Positions 14,215 through 23,267 of a stretch of DNA of 27,942 nucleotides are shown here, piece after piece. Position 1 is the stretch's first letter. Every line of letters begins with the position of its first letter. The notes beneath the pieces are model-generated. The model was not told the origin of the DNA. It worked only from the letters and a program-made list of their open reading frames with translations, and made no database searches. Where the stretch lies: IMG/VR virus record IMGVR_UViG_3300020195_000136, positions 1-27,942 of that record; one strand, 5' to 3'. The translations under genes and the position numbers were made by a program. The stretch is from a virus.

Positions 14215-14305
14215 GGTCGGCCCACGCCCGCCGACCAGGGGAGCACGGCTCCTCTGTTCCACCCGGCCGGGGCCGGTCCGTGGTCCCTTCGGACCGTGCC
14301 CCGGC
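14215..14305 (+). other. Highly structured leader before tape measure gene
   Basis: The 186-nt gap 14190-14375 holds three successive hairpins: 14215-14220 with 14231-14236 (GGTCGG/CCGACC); 14237-14244 with 14248-14255 (8 bp, one G-U, 3-nt loop); and 14266-14280 with 14290-14305 (15 bp with one bulged T, 9-nt loop). The last could act as a terminator or attenuator. No coding region longer than a few codons is convincing in the gap. Confidence 0.5.
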
Positions 14306-14335
14306 TGCGGTCCCGGTCACAGCCCGTCGAGGGCG

Positions 14336-14374
14336 TATGCTCGGACTGTGACCTGCGCCCGGATGAGCTGCTGA
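14336..14374 (+). promoter_or_regulatory. Possible leaderless -10 and 8-codon mini-ORF before tape measure
   Basis: TATGCT (14336-14341) fits TANNNT and lies 6 nt before GTG 14348. That GTG opens an 8-codon frame (MTCARMSC) whose TGA (14372-14374) ends one base before the GTG of the tape measure gene. This is similar to the mini-ORF at 4347 and could allow restart on the large gene. Weak on its own. Confidence 0.3.
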
Positions 14375-14375
14375 C

Positions 14376-17174
14376 GTGGCGACTCTCCAAGCCGATCTGG
14401 TCCTCGATCTGTCGCAGGCACAATCCGAAATCGAGCAGTTGGCGTCGGATATTGATGCGGCCACTCAGAACGTTGAGGTGACTGTTGATGTTGCGGCGGC
14501 TACCGATCAGGTTCAGGCTGACATCGAGTCGTTGGAGGCGTCGCCGATCGACGTGGATGTCGCCGCGAACGTCGACGAAGCCCAAGCCGAAATCGACGGG
14601 TTGGAAGCCGAACCGGTCGAGATTCCTGTGGAGGTGCCCGGGCTCGCTGACGCCGAGCAGGAACTGGGAGGGCTAGAGGACTCGTTGACCGGTGTTCAGG
14701 GGGCGCTCGCCGGGTTGGGGGGACTCGCAGCAGGCGGGGTGCTCGGCTCGGTCATCTCGGAGTTCGGTGAAGCGGAACGGGTTGGGGCTATCGCCGGTCA
14801 GGTGTTCTCGAACGTCGGCGCCGAGGTGGGCGTCACCGCCGAAGGTGTGCAGGCACTGGCGTTGTCAGTGCAGGAATATTCGGGGTTCTCGGATGAGGCG
14901 GTCACTCAGGCGGCGCAGGTCGTCGCGTCGTTCCAGAACATCACCAACTCGGCCGACGGGACGACCTCAACGTTCAATGACACTGTTCGGATATCCGCCG
15001 ATCTTGCTGTCGCGATGGGCCAAGAAATCCCCGGCGCCGCCCGACTGTTGGGCCGTGCGTTGGCGGACCCCGAACGGGCGGCCGACCGTCTGCGGCGTGC
15101 CGGGATCGTCCTCAACGACCAGCAGCAGGCGTCGATCGCGTCGTTCGTCGCCCTTGGCGACACAGCATCAGCGCAAGGTGTCATCTTGGACGCTGTCGAA
15201 GCAAAATATGGGGGTGTCGCCGAGGCGGCAGGCGGGACGCTCACAGGTGGCGTGGACCGTGCCCGCGAAGCGTTCGGGAACATCATCGAAGTGATAGGTG
15301 GTAGCGGCGCGTCGTTCCTCGAACCGCTCATCGCAGGTGTCGCCTCGCTCGCCGAAGGATTCACGGCGCTTGATCCTGGCGTCCAGGCGGCGATCGGTGG
15401 CCTTGTCGCTTTGACGTTGGCTGGGGCGACTGCTGCCGGGTCGGCGGTCGCGTTGAAGGCCGCCGTCGGGTCGGAGCTGGTGGCGTCGTTGAAGGCTGCG
15501 GCGGTCGAGTTGCGGGCGTTGGCTGCGTCGTCGCAACTGTTCGCCTTGGCGTCGAACCCGGTGGTTGCTGTCGTAGCGTTCGCGGCGATCGGTGCTGGCA
15601 TCCTCATAGCTTCGGGCCAAGCCGACGAGTTGAAGGCGTCGCTTGTCGGGTTGGGTGGTTCGCTGTCGACGTTGTCGAAGCCGGTCATCCCGGCGTTGGT
15701 GGCTGCGTTCGACGGGTTGAACGTGGCGCTCGCCGCGTCGACAGGTGCCGCTGACGCGGTGGCGTCGTTGACCGACGAACTTGCCGGCATTGTGGAGGTT
15801 GTGCCTGGGATCGAAGACGGGTCAGGTGTGGTGCAAGGGTTCTTCGAGCTTGCCACCAAGGCTGCGTTGGCGAGCATCCCAGGGTTGGGTAGCGCCCTTC
15901 AACTGTTGGACGCGGTCGGCGACCTGACCGGTTTAGGCAACGACCCGGCCAAGGGGATCAGCGACATTGCTGACGCGTCGCTGAAACTGGACCCCGAAGT
16001 GATTGCCGCTGAGGACGCTGCGTTGGCTGCGCTCGCCGCGACGTTGCCGACCGTCGCTTCCGGGTTCGACGATTTGCAAAACGCTGACCCTGCGGCGCTC
16101 GACGAGTTCTTCGGCACTGTCAACGCTGCGTCTGACCCGGCTGTCCTCTCCTCGAATCTGCAAGCACAAGCGGACGCGCTCAACGCGTTCAGCGCGAACT
16201 TGTCGATCGTCGCCGACCAAGGACCGGCCGACCTCGCCGCGAACTTGCAGGCGCTCGGCCCGGAAGCGGCGACACTGACCGCCGAGATCGCTGCGGCGTT
16301 GGAATCGGGGGACCTGACCGAAGCGGCACGACTGTCCGGCGCGATCTCCAACTTGGAGGACGCAAAAAACCGGTTCACCGGGTTGGGTTCCGAGGCCGGT
16401 CAAGGGTTCTCCGATTCGGCTCAGGCGACCATCGACACGGGCGGCCAGGCGATCGCTGCTGCGTCGGACGCCGTGGGCAGCAACGCCGCTGCGGGTCTCG
16501 CCGCCGGGTTCGGTGTGGCAGCCACACTGTTGGGCGCGGCGATGGGGTTGGCTACTGCGCAGGTTGCTGTGTCCGGTGTGACTGTCGCGGCGACGGCGGG
16601 CACAGTGGGCCGCAACGCTGGCAACGCACTCTCCCAAGGGTTTCTCCAAACAGCTCCGGGGCTCGTCTCTGTTGCCATGTCGGTTGTGTCGATCCGTATC
16701 AGCTCGGCGTCGTTTGGGGTTGCGTCGTCGGCGCGCAGCGCTGGCCGTGGGATCGGCTCGGCGCTCGGAGCGGGAATCAAGGCGGGGATCGACGAGTCGG
16801 TCGGGAACATCGCCCAGGCAGCCCGAGACGCTGTGAACGCTGCGGAAGCAGCAGCGAAAGCCGCACAGGACATCCGGTCCCCGTCTCGTGTGTGGATGGA
16901 GATGGGCGAGAACATGGGCGCCGGTCTGGCTATCGGGTTGAGCCGGTCGTCCGCTCAGGTGATCGCCGCTGCGGAAGCTGTGACGTTCTCGGCGGCGAAC
17001 GTCGCGAGCGTGTCGACGATGGGCGGCGGCACCAACCTGGGTGGTGTTGTCGTGAACCAGACGATCAACGGCGACCCCGGCGATTGGCGGGCCACGAAAC
17101 GCGCTGCTCGAGACGGCATCGTCGACGGGATCGCCAAGTCCAGGTCCGCTATCAACTTCGACGTGGGACGCTGA
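14376..17174 (+). CDS. Tail tape measure protein
   Basis: 932-aa protein starting at GTG 14376, the longest Ala/Gly-rich helical protein in the tail cluster. Residues 1-95 contain three repeats of an amphipathic pattern (E-I-x-x-L-x-x-x-I/P with V-x-V-x-V strands), then hydrophobic segments near 105-125, 325-420 (AAIGGLVALTLAGATAAGSAVALKA...) and 700-740. The segment GTLTGGVDRAREAFGNIIEVIGG near residue 290 is a typical tape-measure motif. The C-terminal part has AAKAAQDIRSPSRVWMEMGENMGAGLAIGL, shared by many tape measure proteins. It sets tail length, at about 1.5 angstrom per residue in known phages, so roughly 140 nm, and is threaded through the tube. No peptidase or lysozyme domain is seen. 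Confidence 0.92.
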   Translation: MATLQADLVLDLSQAQSEIEQLASDIDAATQNVEVTVDVAAATDQVQADIESLEASPIDVDVAANVDEAQAEIDGLEAEPVEIPVEVPGLADAEQELGGLEDSLTGVQGALAGLGGLAAGGVLGSVISEFGEAERVGAIAGQVFSNVGAEVGVTAEGVQALALSVQEYSGFSDEAVTQAAQVVASFQNITNSADGTTSTFNDTVRISADLAVAMGQEIPGAARLLGRALADPERAADRLRRAGIVLNDQQQASIASFVALGDTASAQGVILDAVEAKYGGVAEAAGGTLTGGVDRAREAFGNIIEVIGGSGASFLEPLIAGVASLAEGFTALDPGVQAAIGGLVALTLAGATAAGSAVALKAAVGSELVASLKAAAVELRALAASSQLFALASNPVVAVVAFAAIGAGILIASGQADELKASLVGLGGSLSTLSKPVIPALVAAFDGLNVALAASTGAADAVASLTDELAGIVEVVPGIEDGSGVVQGFFELATKAALASIPGLGSALQLLDAVGDLTGLGNDPAKGISDIADASLKLDPEVIAAEDAALAALAATLPTVASGFDDLQNADPAALDEFFGTVNAASDPAVLSSNLQAQADALNAFSANLSIVADQGPADLAANLQALGPEAATLTAEIAAALESGDLTEAARLSGAISNLEDAKNRFTGLGSEAGQGFSDSAQATIDTGGQAIAAASDAVGSNAAAGLAAGFGVAATLLGAAMGLATAQVAVSGVTVAATAGTVGRNAGNALSQGFLQTAPGLVSVAMSVVSIRISSASFGVASSARSAGRGIGSALGAGIKAGIDESVGNIAQAARDAVNAAEAAAKAAQDIRSPSRVWMEMGENMGAGLAIGLSRSSAQVIAAAEAVTFSAANVASVSTMGGGTNLGGVVVNQTINGDPGDWRATKRAARDGIVDGIAKSRSAINFDVGR

Positions 17175-17180
17175 CTGACA

Positions 17181-20100
17181 ATGGCTGCACAGTGGAACCC
17201 GAACCAGTCCGGCACGATCGGCCTCGAATGGTTCCCGACGCAGGTGGGCGGCACAGCACTGACGCCTGGCCGTGGGGTGGGGATAACGGTCCCGTCGACG
17301 GCCACCGAAACGATCGAAAACGTGTACGTCGGGTTCGACAGCATCGCGACGGCGGGCCTGTTCTGTTTGGACGTGTTCACCGCCGGCAACGAAATCCCGG
17401 CGGCTGTGACAACGGAAACGTTCGTCCCGAACTCCGATCTGGTCAACACGGCGTCTCTGTGGCAGAACCCGGTTCCGAACGCCGTCAACCTGTTTGCGTA
17501 CATCGACAACGGGTCGGTGTCGGCGTCGTCGTACATCACCTATGCGGGGTCGTATACGGCGTCGGGGACGTACGCGGCAGGGTTCGGGACGGTGGCGTGG
17601 CCTGCGAACCGTCGGGTGTTGTCGATCACGTTCAGTTTTGTGGGGTCGGTGGCCTCGTCGACTCCGGGCCGTTTGCAGGTCATTTACCGTGCCGGTGGTG
17701 TGTCGTATCCGATGGGGACGGTGACGCTCACCGATTCCGACAACCTGTTCCAGTTTGTGCTGGGGGAGCTGAATCCGGCTACGTCGAGGCCGTGGACTGA
17801 GGCGGAGGTGGAGGCGTTTGACACGTCGGCGGGGTTCGGGTGGCAGGCCCTGTCGGGGAAGACAACTCAGATGCGTATTTTTGATGCGTCGATGGCGGTG
17901 GCGTGGGTGCCCGAGAACCGGTTGGCGGTCGGCGTCGAAAACTTGGGGACGTTCGCTGCGGCCGACGGTCCGGTTTGGGAGACGTTCGATTTGACGGCCC
18001 CGAACACGGGTGTCGCGAACTGGGCGAAGGCGGCGAGCGTCGACTATCTGTTCGTGGTGCGGCCGTTGGCGCCGGGGTCGGTGTCGGGTGGGGCGGCCGG
18101 GCAGGGCAGTGTGCGGACGTTTGATTCGGGGTTGGCGTTGCCGACGGGGTCGGTGGGGTATCGGCCGTTGTTGGCGCCGACGGGTGCGGTGGTGTCGCCT
18201 GGTGCGGTTGAGACGTTTGGGATGTCGTTGGCGTTGGACGTGAACGCGTCGGCAACAGACTCGGCCGACGGCCAGCCGTACATTCAGGCAATCGGAGTAG
18301 CCGGGGGGCCACAGCTCGTCAACGGTGCCGCCGCCGGAACGTACACGTTGATGCGTGCCGCGCTGGTCGCCGAAGACGGCCAGACGGCCGACGACGACAT
18401 CAGTTGGAGCATCGTCGGCCCCGGTCCCGGCACCATCGATTCGGGTGTCGTCACCTTCGCCGAGGTGCTGGCAGGCGTCCCGCTGGCGCGCACCGTTGAC
18501 CCCGTCTTTCTCGCAGCGTTCGCCGGCCAGGGATATCTGGTCGACATAACGATCAACGCCACGTTGGCGGCTGCCACCACATACCAGGTTGTGTGGGGGG
18601 CGTCGGACTCTGTGGCCGCCTTCACCCTTACCACCAGGGACGCCTTCACCGCCGACCGTGGCAACCCTGCCACCTACGGCGGCACGACCCTGAACTACGA
18701 CGCGGAAGCCCCCGACGACCAGCCGGTCACCCTTTCCACGGTCCCCGACCAGCCCACCTCGTTCTCGTTCTCGTACGACTGGTACGACACCGACAACCAA
18801 GGCTGCAACCCCGAACAGATCCCCTACTGGACGCTCGAATGGGAACCCACCACCCTCGGCGCAACGTTCAGCTACTACCAGATCGACCGGCAAATCGACG
18901 GCGGCGCATGGGAAACGATCGGCCACATCACCACCGAAGCCGCCGTCCAATACCAGGACAAAGAGGCGCCGTTCTGCCGGCCCGTCACCTACCGCATCCG
19001 AGTGGTCCGAGCAGGCGACCTCATCCCGTCCGTCTGGACGACCACCATCGACCAGACGCTCCCCACCCCCGACTGCGTCTACTACCTCTCGTCGAACCTT
19101 CTCGACGTGCAACTGGCGTACAACGCCGGGGACCGCACCGTCTGGCAGTTCCCGTCGTCGGACGAAGTCCAGATTGCTCCGAGAGCGGGCGGCGACTACC
19201 AGCAGGCGCTTGTCCACTCCGAGTGGCGCGGCGACGTGTTCGACTTGGATCTGACAGTGTGGGCGCCCGCCAACCGTGCGGCCACACCAGGTCCCGGCGA
19301 GGACCGGTGGACGTTCGACCCGCTCATCGCTCTGACCCGAGCGGCTGTCCCGTACATCTGTGTGCGCGACCGCACCGGCCGCCGCTGGTACGCGAACGTC
19401 AACGTCGAGGAGGGAACGGCGAACAACGAAGGGGTTGTCCCTGTTGATGTGGCGTCCGCGGTGGTCGCCGAGATCACTGCTACGCCTGCGGTGGTCGACG
19501 TGTCCGTCGACTCTGACGTGCTCCTCCTCGATCTGTTCAACCGGGCGAACACGGCCAACATTGACGGGTCGCTCCCGAACGTCGGTCCCGCGTGGGACAC
19601 CCTCAACTTTACGGGCGGCACCATCGGCATTTTGGCCGGTCGGGCGTACACGTCGGTCGCCGACGCCGCCGCGAACTTGGCGTTCGCAACCGGGTTGGCG
19701 TTGGCCGACGGATGGTTGGAGACGACGTACACGTACGACCCGCTGTCTGTCGGCGCGGAGACGGTTGGGCCGCTGGTCTGGCGGCTGAACACGGCGACGT
19801 TCGACGGCTACCAGGTGCTCGTCGGCAACGACGCAGGCGTCAACAGGCTCAAGGTGGTCCGCCTCGACGGTGGCGTCCCGGCCGTCTACTACGACGAGCC
19901 GGTCCCGTTCGTGGCCGGGCAAACCGTCCGGTTCCGCGTCGACTATTTGGGGTCATACGCACGGGTCACTCTTGACGGGGTGACTCTTGTCGAGATCATC
20001 GACGACGCGTTCAACACGAACACGACTGTCGGGTTCGCGTTGAACGCCGCCGCCAACTTCTTGGGCAGCATCGAAGCGGGCGGCTGGCCGGACGGCACAA

Positions 20101-20891
20101 CGATCCTCGACGTGGAAACGGCGGCGGCTGTCTGGTTCGACGCCCGCAACGTCGACAACGGATGGGTGGCCGCCGACGGCTGGCCGAACTTGGGCACTCT
20201 CGGCGCCGCCCAGAACGCTGCCACCGCGGTAGGCGGCGGCAACAACCTCACTCCGACGTTCGTGAAGGCTGGCGACACGGCCAACGGTGCCACCGGCCCA
20301 GGGTTCAACGCCACCGACCTAGCCCCGATCGGGTCCGCGGCCCGCAGCTTCACGGTCCCATACCATCTAGTGCAGACGATCCCCGAGTTTTCGGGTGGCC
20401 GTACCGTCACCTTCTACGGCACCCCCACCGTCGTCGACCCCGTCGGCAACAAGTGGGGGTGGACATACGACCTCAACGATCTTCCCACCTCAGAAAACGG
20501 GTGGGTTGTTGAGAATGTGCCGGTGGACGGGCCGCCGACCGGGCCGGTCATCACCGCCGCCGCGTCGCCGGGCCCAACGTTCGTCGGGGCGTCGTACAAC
20601 AACATGATCTACGGGCCGCAAGTGTGGACGTTCGTCGCCGACCGGGCCGGGCAAACGTGGCAGACGTGGCGGAACGGGTCGCTTCTCCACACCACCGACA
20701 TGTCAGCGTTGGGCGATTCTGACTCGGCGGCCGCGATGCTGCTCGGCCGGAACTATCTGTTCAAAGCGGTCCAGATTCATGAGACGGCGCTGACCGGCGC
20801 CGAAGTGGTGGCGTTGCACGAGTCGCTGCTTTCGGGTCCCGAGTTCCCGGTACCGGAACCGTCGTACACGCCCACCCTGTTCGATGGGTGA
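17181..20891 (+). CDS. Minor tail protein with C-terminal concanavalin-like domains
   Basis: 1236-aa tail tip/fibre protein. ATG 17181 is six bases past the tape measure stop. Residues 1-190 are a beta-rich domain (WNPNQSGTIGLEWFPTQ at the start); 200-510 another beta-rich region; about 515-630 a fibronectin-type unit (FSYDWYDTDN, WTLEWEP, YRIRVVRAGD); 785-975 a concanavalin-like sandwich (FNRANTANIDGSLPNVGPAW, FDGYQVLVGND, VRFRVDYLGSYARVTLDGV); and 976-1220 a second, LamG-like one (AAVWFDARN, WTFVADRAGQTWQTWRNG, ending LFKAVQIHETALTGAEVVALHE). Such domains bind carbohydrates, so receptor recognition is likely. Third-position base use flips from G/T-rich (about 17520-18240) to C-rich after about 18250, suggesting a mosaic gene. 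Confidence 0.8.
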   Translation: MAAQWNPNQSGTIGLEWFPTQVGGTALTPGRGVGITVPSTATETIENVYVGFDSIATAGLFCLDVFTAGNEIPAAVTTETFVPNSDLVNTASLWQNPVPNAVNLFAYIDNGSVSASSYITYAGSYTASGTYAAGFGTVAWPANRRVLSITFSFVGSVASSTPGRLQVIYRAGGVSYPMGTVTLTDSDNLFQFVLGELNPATSRPWTEAEVEAFDTSAGFGWQALSGKTTQMRIFDASMAVAWVPENRLAVGVENLGTFAAADGPVWETFDLTAPNTGVANWAKAASVDYLFVVRPLAPGSVSGGAAGQGSVRTFDSGLALPTGSVGYRPLLAPTGAVVSPGAVETFGMSLALDVNASATDSADGQPYIQAIGVAGGPQLVNGAAAGTYTLMRAALVAEDGQTADDDISWSIVGPGPGTIDSGVVTFAEVLAGVPLARTVDPVFLAAFAGQGYLVDITINATLAAATTYQVVWGASDSVAAFTLTTRDAFTADRGNPATYGGTTLNYDAEAPDDQPVTLSTVPDQPTSFSFSYDWYDTDNQGCNPEQIPYWTLEWEPTTLGATFSYYQIDRQIDGGAWETIGHITTEAAVQYQDKEAPFCRPVTYRIRVVRAGDLIPSVWTTTIDQTLPTPDCVYYLSSNLLDVQLAYNAGDRTVWQFPSSDEVQIAPRAGGDYQQALVHSEWRGDVFDLDLTVWAPANRAATPGPGEDRWTFDPLIALTRAAVPYICVRDRTGRRWYANVNVEEGTANNEGVVPVDVASAVVAEITATPAVVDVSVDSDVLLLDLFNRANTANIDGSLPNVGPAWDTLNFTGGTIGILAGRAYTSVADAAANLAFATGLALADGWLETTYTYDPLSVGAETVGPLVWRLNTATFDGYQVLVGNDAGVNRLKVVRLDGGVPAVYYDEPVPFVAGQTVRFRVDYLGSYARVTLDGVTLVEIIDDAFNTNTTVGFALNAAANFLGSIEAGGWPDGTTILDVETAAAVWFDARNVDNGWVAADGWPNLGTLGAAQNAATAVGGGNNLTPTFVKAGDTANGATGPGFNATDLAPIGSAARSFTVPYHLVQTIPEFSGGRTVTFYGTPTVVDPVGNKWGWTYDLNDLPTSENGWVVENVPVDGPPTGPVITAAASPGPTFVGASYNNMIYGPQVWTFVADRAGQTWQTWRNGSLLHTTDMSALGDSDSAAAMLLGRNYLFKAVQIHETALTGAEVVALHESLLSGPEFPVPEPSYTPTLFDG

Positions 20892-21903
20892 CCCGCAGAC
20901 GTTCGCTGCTGTCCGCTGGGATGTCCTCGACGGCGACAACCAGACGGTTGGCACTGTTGTCCCCGCCGACTCGGGGACGTTCTCGTCGAAAGAGGGTGTC
21001 CGCCAGGTGCGGGGGATGCGACTGTTTCCCGGTTCGGGGTTCGACCCGTACGCCTCCCGTCTCCGTCCGACGTGGGTGGAGGGCGGCGTCGACACACCGT
21101 TGGGGATCTTCGTCGCTGTCGCCGGGAACGACGAATGGGTCCGCTATCAGAACCCGTCGGGGCCGACAGTCGGCTACGTCGAAACGTGGGATCTCCAAGA
21201 TTTGACTGCACGGCTCGACGTGCCGCTCCTCGCGTCTGTCGGGCTGGCGCAAGGTGCGACGGTTTCCGATCTGATCGTCGAGCTGCTCGAGGCGGCAGGC
21301 ATCGTCGATCATGAGGTGACGTTCTTTCCGGTCGGGGTTGTCGAACCGGCGACGTGGGAACAGGGCCGAGACACGACGTTGGGAGCGGTCGCCGATCTGG
21401 TTGACACGGTCGGCGGACGGTTCTTTTTCGACGCTGACGGTGTCGCAATCGCGGAGGCGACCCCGGCACCCGGCGACCTGTCCGTCGACCGTGTGTACGA
21501 CACGGACGGCACGATCTTGGAGGCGCCCGTGTACGGCCGCGACCCGTTCGCGGCGAACCGGTGGGAACGGGTCGGCGGCACCGACGTGGCCCCGATCGTC
21601 GGCACCTACGACCTGCCCGCCGACGCGGCGAACTCGTACGCGAACCGTGGGTTCGTGGTGTTGGATCGCCGCGACACCGTTGCGACCGACTCGGCGACCG
21701 CTACCGCTGCCGCTCAGGCTGCCGCCGTCGACGCTGTCGGGTCGGCTGACACCGTCGACTTTTCGACGGTTGTCGAACCGGCGACGGGGGCGTGGGAATG
21801 CGTGTCGGTGGACGGGGTGCTGTACGTCGAGTCGTCGTGGGCATACGATTTGCGGGGCGACAGTCAGCAAACCCACACAGCGGGCCGGGTGTTCGTGCCG
21901 TGA
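20884..21903 (+). CDS. Minor tail protein (baseplate hub-like)
   Basis: 339-aa protein overlapping the end of the previous gene by 8 nt. The start ATG 20884 is followed by QTFAAVRWDVLDGDNQTVG. A central part with WVRYQNPSGPTVGYVETWDLQDLTARLD and GATVSDLIVELLEAAGI, then TLGAVADLVDTVGGRFFFDADGV, resembles actinophage minor tail proteins related to hub/tail-tip proteins, which carry a domain predicting a beta-rich ring. Residues from about 220 end in AAAQAAAVDAVG and a final beta segment. It would form the tail tip below the tube. Exact family unproven. Confidence 0.68.
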   Translation: MGDPQTFAAVRWDVLDGDNQTVGTVVPADSGTFSSKEGVRQVRGMRLFPGSGFDPYASRLRPTWVEGGVDTPLGIFVAVAGNDEWVRYQNPSGPTVGYVETWDLQDLTARLDVPLLASVGLAQGATVSDLIVELLEAAGIVDHEVTFFPVGVVEPATWEQGRDTTLGAVADLVDTVGGRFFFDADGVAIAEATPAPGDLSVDRVYDTDGTILEAPVYGRDPFAANRWERVGGTDVAPIVGTYDLPADAANSYANRGFVVLDRRDTVATDSATATAAAQAAAVDAVGSADTVDFSTVVEPATGAWECVSVDGVLYVESSWAYDLRGDSQQTHTAGRVFVP

Positions 21904-22541
21904 ACCGTGACAGCGTGTCGACGTTGACAGCCGCCATTTTGCGTCGGGTGCAGTCGTCGGGGATGATCCCCACCATCCGGACCGGTGAAACGGTGCTGTC
22001 GGGCACCACGCCCACTGTGCAACTGGCGGGCGACCCGTCGACCCGTCAGGCGCAAGCGTTGGGCGACCCTGCCGCGGTCGGCGAAACAGTGTGGGTGATG
22101 GTGTGGCGGAGCACAGCGCTCGTGTTGGGCCGGGCGGGCGGCACACGCCTCTACGGATACGCGACGGCGACCGCCAACCAAACCGGTATCACCACACAGA
22201 CAGCGCTCACCGATCTGACCGTCGACGTGGTCGTCACGCAACCCAACCGGGTGTTGCACATCGTCGGCCAGGTACAGGCGCTGGCAACAACGTCGGCCGA
22301 CATTGTGATCGGGTCGGTGCAACAGGACGGCGTCGACGTGGGCCGGTACGGCCGGTTCCGCGCCGCCGCCGACAGCGACTCGCAGCTCCTGTCGGGGTAT
22401 GCGCGGGTGGAAGGATTGGACCCTGGCGGGTACACGTTCCGGCTGACGTTGCAGCGGACGGGTGGCGGGACGGTCACAGCGTCGAACGCGACGACGCCGG
22501 GACTGATCGACGTGGTCGACGCAGGTCCGGTCGTGGTGTGA
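21900..22541 (+). CDS. Minor tail protein / tail-tip fibre protein
   Basis: 213-aa protein; GTG 21900 overlaps the preceding stop (GTGA). N-terminal part (SVSTLTAAILRRVQSSGMIPTIRTGETVLSG, then VGETVWVMVWRSTALVLGRAGG) is a small beta-rich attachment unit common in actinophage tail proteins. The C-terminal half (ALTDLTVDVVVTQPNRVLHIVGQV... DIVIGSVQQDGVDVGRYGRF... GYTFRLTLQRTGGGTVTASN) is a beta sandwich often at the end of such proteins. It probably caps the tail tip. Last structural gene before the membrane-protein pair. Confidence 0.62.
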   Translation: MNRDSVSTLTAAILRRVQSSGMIPTIRTGETVLSGTTPTVQLAGDPSTRQAQALGDPAAVGETVWVMVWRSTALVLGRAGGTRLYGYATATANQTGITTQTALTDLTVDVVVTQPNRVLHIVGQVQALATTSADIVIGSVQQDGVDVGRYGRFRAAADSDSQLLSGYARVEGLDPGGYTFRLTLQRTGGGTVTASNATTPGLIDVVDAGPVVV

Positions 22542-22551
22542 TCTTCTCGGT

Positions 22552-22567
22552 TACCGTGGCCCGCATG
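22552..22567 (+). promoter_or_regulatory. Leaderless-type promoter (TACCGT) before membrane protein
   Basis: TACCGT (22552-22557) fits TANNNT and is 7 nt before ATG 22565, the spacing of the TACGGT sites. No TGN element and no Shine-Dalgarno sequence. Confidence 0.45.
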
Positions 22568-22948
22568 GCTGACATGCCGTCGTCTCGGCTGGTGCTCCGA
22601 GGGTGGCCGCTCACCCTCGCCGCGTTCTACGCCATGTTCGCGTGGGGCGGCCCGCCACTGTTCCTGTTCGGCGTCGACACGGCGTGGGCGGCGCAGGCCC
22701 TGTTCGCCGTCGGGGCGTTGGCCGCGGCGGCCACCGCTGCTGTGCCGACACGGCAGGTTCGCACCGCCGCTCTCGGGCTGGTTCTCGCGCCGGTCCTGTT
22801 CCGTGCCGTGACCCTCGCTCTCGGTGAGGCGCCGTCCGCCACCGGGGTGGGCGGCCCCGTCGCCACAGGCGCCTACGTGACAATCTTCGCTGCGATCGCG
22901 TGCATCCATCTGCTGACCGTCCCGCTGGTGGAAGACCGGGACAGGTGA
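22565..22948 (+). CDS. Small membrane protein, possible holin
   Basis: 127-aa protein. The ATG at 22565 is chosen because it is 7 nt after TACCGT; longer frames overlap the tail gene. It has predicted membrane segments at about residues 14-36 (PLTLAAFYAMFAWGGPPLFLFGV), 41-60 (AAQALFAVGALAAAATAAV), 66-84 (TAALGLVLAPVLFRAVTLAL) and 97-120 (VATGAYVTIFAAIACIHLLTVPL). Four segments, a charged end and its place directly after the tail genes and before a one-segment coiled-coil protein are compatible with a holin, but this is not proved. Overlaps the next gene (GTGA). Confidence 0.65.
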   Translation: MADMPSSRLVLRGWPLTLAAFYAMFAWGGPPLFLFGVDTAWAAQALFAVGALAAAATAAVPTRQVRTAALGLVLAPVLFRAVTLALGEAPSATGVGGPVATGAYVTIFAAIACIHLLTVPLVEDRDR

Positions 22949-23256
22949 CCCCCGACGAGGTGCAGCAGGCCGTCCAAGGTGTCCTCGCCATCGGCACCAC
23001 GATGGGCGGCGTCTGGTTCGTCCTGCGCATGGTCATCGGCTTTCAGCGCGACTTCTCGGACCGGTACACGTCGCGGATCGCCGACCAGGATGTTCGCATC
23101 GCCGCCCTCGAGGCGAAGGTGGAGCGGGCCGAGGCGAAGGCCGATGCGGCTGAGCGGGCTGTCCGCGAGTGCGAAGCCCGAGAGCATCTGCTGGTCGGCC
23201 GTCTCGCCGAGGCGGGCGTCTGGCGGCCCGGCCCCGACGTGCCCGACGCCGACTAG
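22945..23256 (+). CDS. Single-span membrane protein with coiled coil
   Basis: 103-aa protein, GTG 22945 overlapping the previous stop. Residues about 12-32 (VLAIGTTMGGVWFVLRMVIGF) form one membrane segment; residues about 40-85 are a heptad-like coiled coil rich in Ala, Glu and Arg (IAALEAKVERAEAKADAAERAVREC). This shape is like accessory holins or spanin-type proteins. Its TAG shares the CTAG at 23253-23256 with the stop of the convergent minus-strand gene. Function unproven. Confidence 0.68.
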   Translation: MTPDEVQQAVQGVLAIGTTMGGVWFVLRMVIGFQRDFSDRYTSRIADQDVRIAALEAKVERAEAKADAAERAVRECEAREHLLVGRLAEAGVWRPGPDVPDAD

Positions 23257-23267
23257 GTGAGTCGGCG
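23247..23267. terminator. Bidirectional hairpin at convergent stop codons
   Basis: CGCCGACT (23247-23254) and AGTCGGCG (23260-23267) form a perfect 8-bp stem around a 5-nt loop that includes both convergent stop codons. It is symmetric, so it could end transcripts from both strands. No T-run. Confidence 0.45.

Noticed and set aside
14906-15877. A 323-codon minus-strand frame inside the tape measure gene
   Set aside because: Ala/Ser/Pro-rich mirror of the alanine-rich tape measure codons; no promoter, start site or domain.
15933-19922. A 1329-codon open frame on the minus strand across the tape measure and minor tail genes
   Set aside because: It is antisense to two well-supported tail genes. 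Its protein is low-complexity Arg/Val/Asp/Gly, as expected from the reverse of high-GC codons. No start signal or family match.
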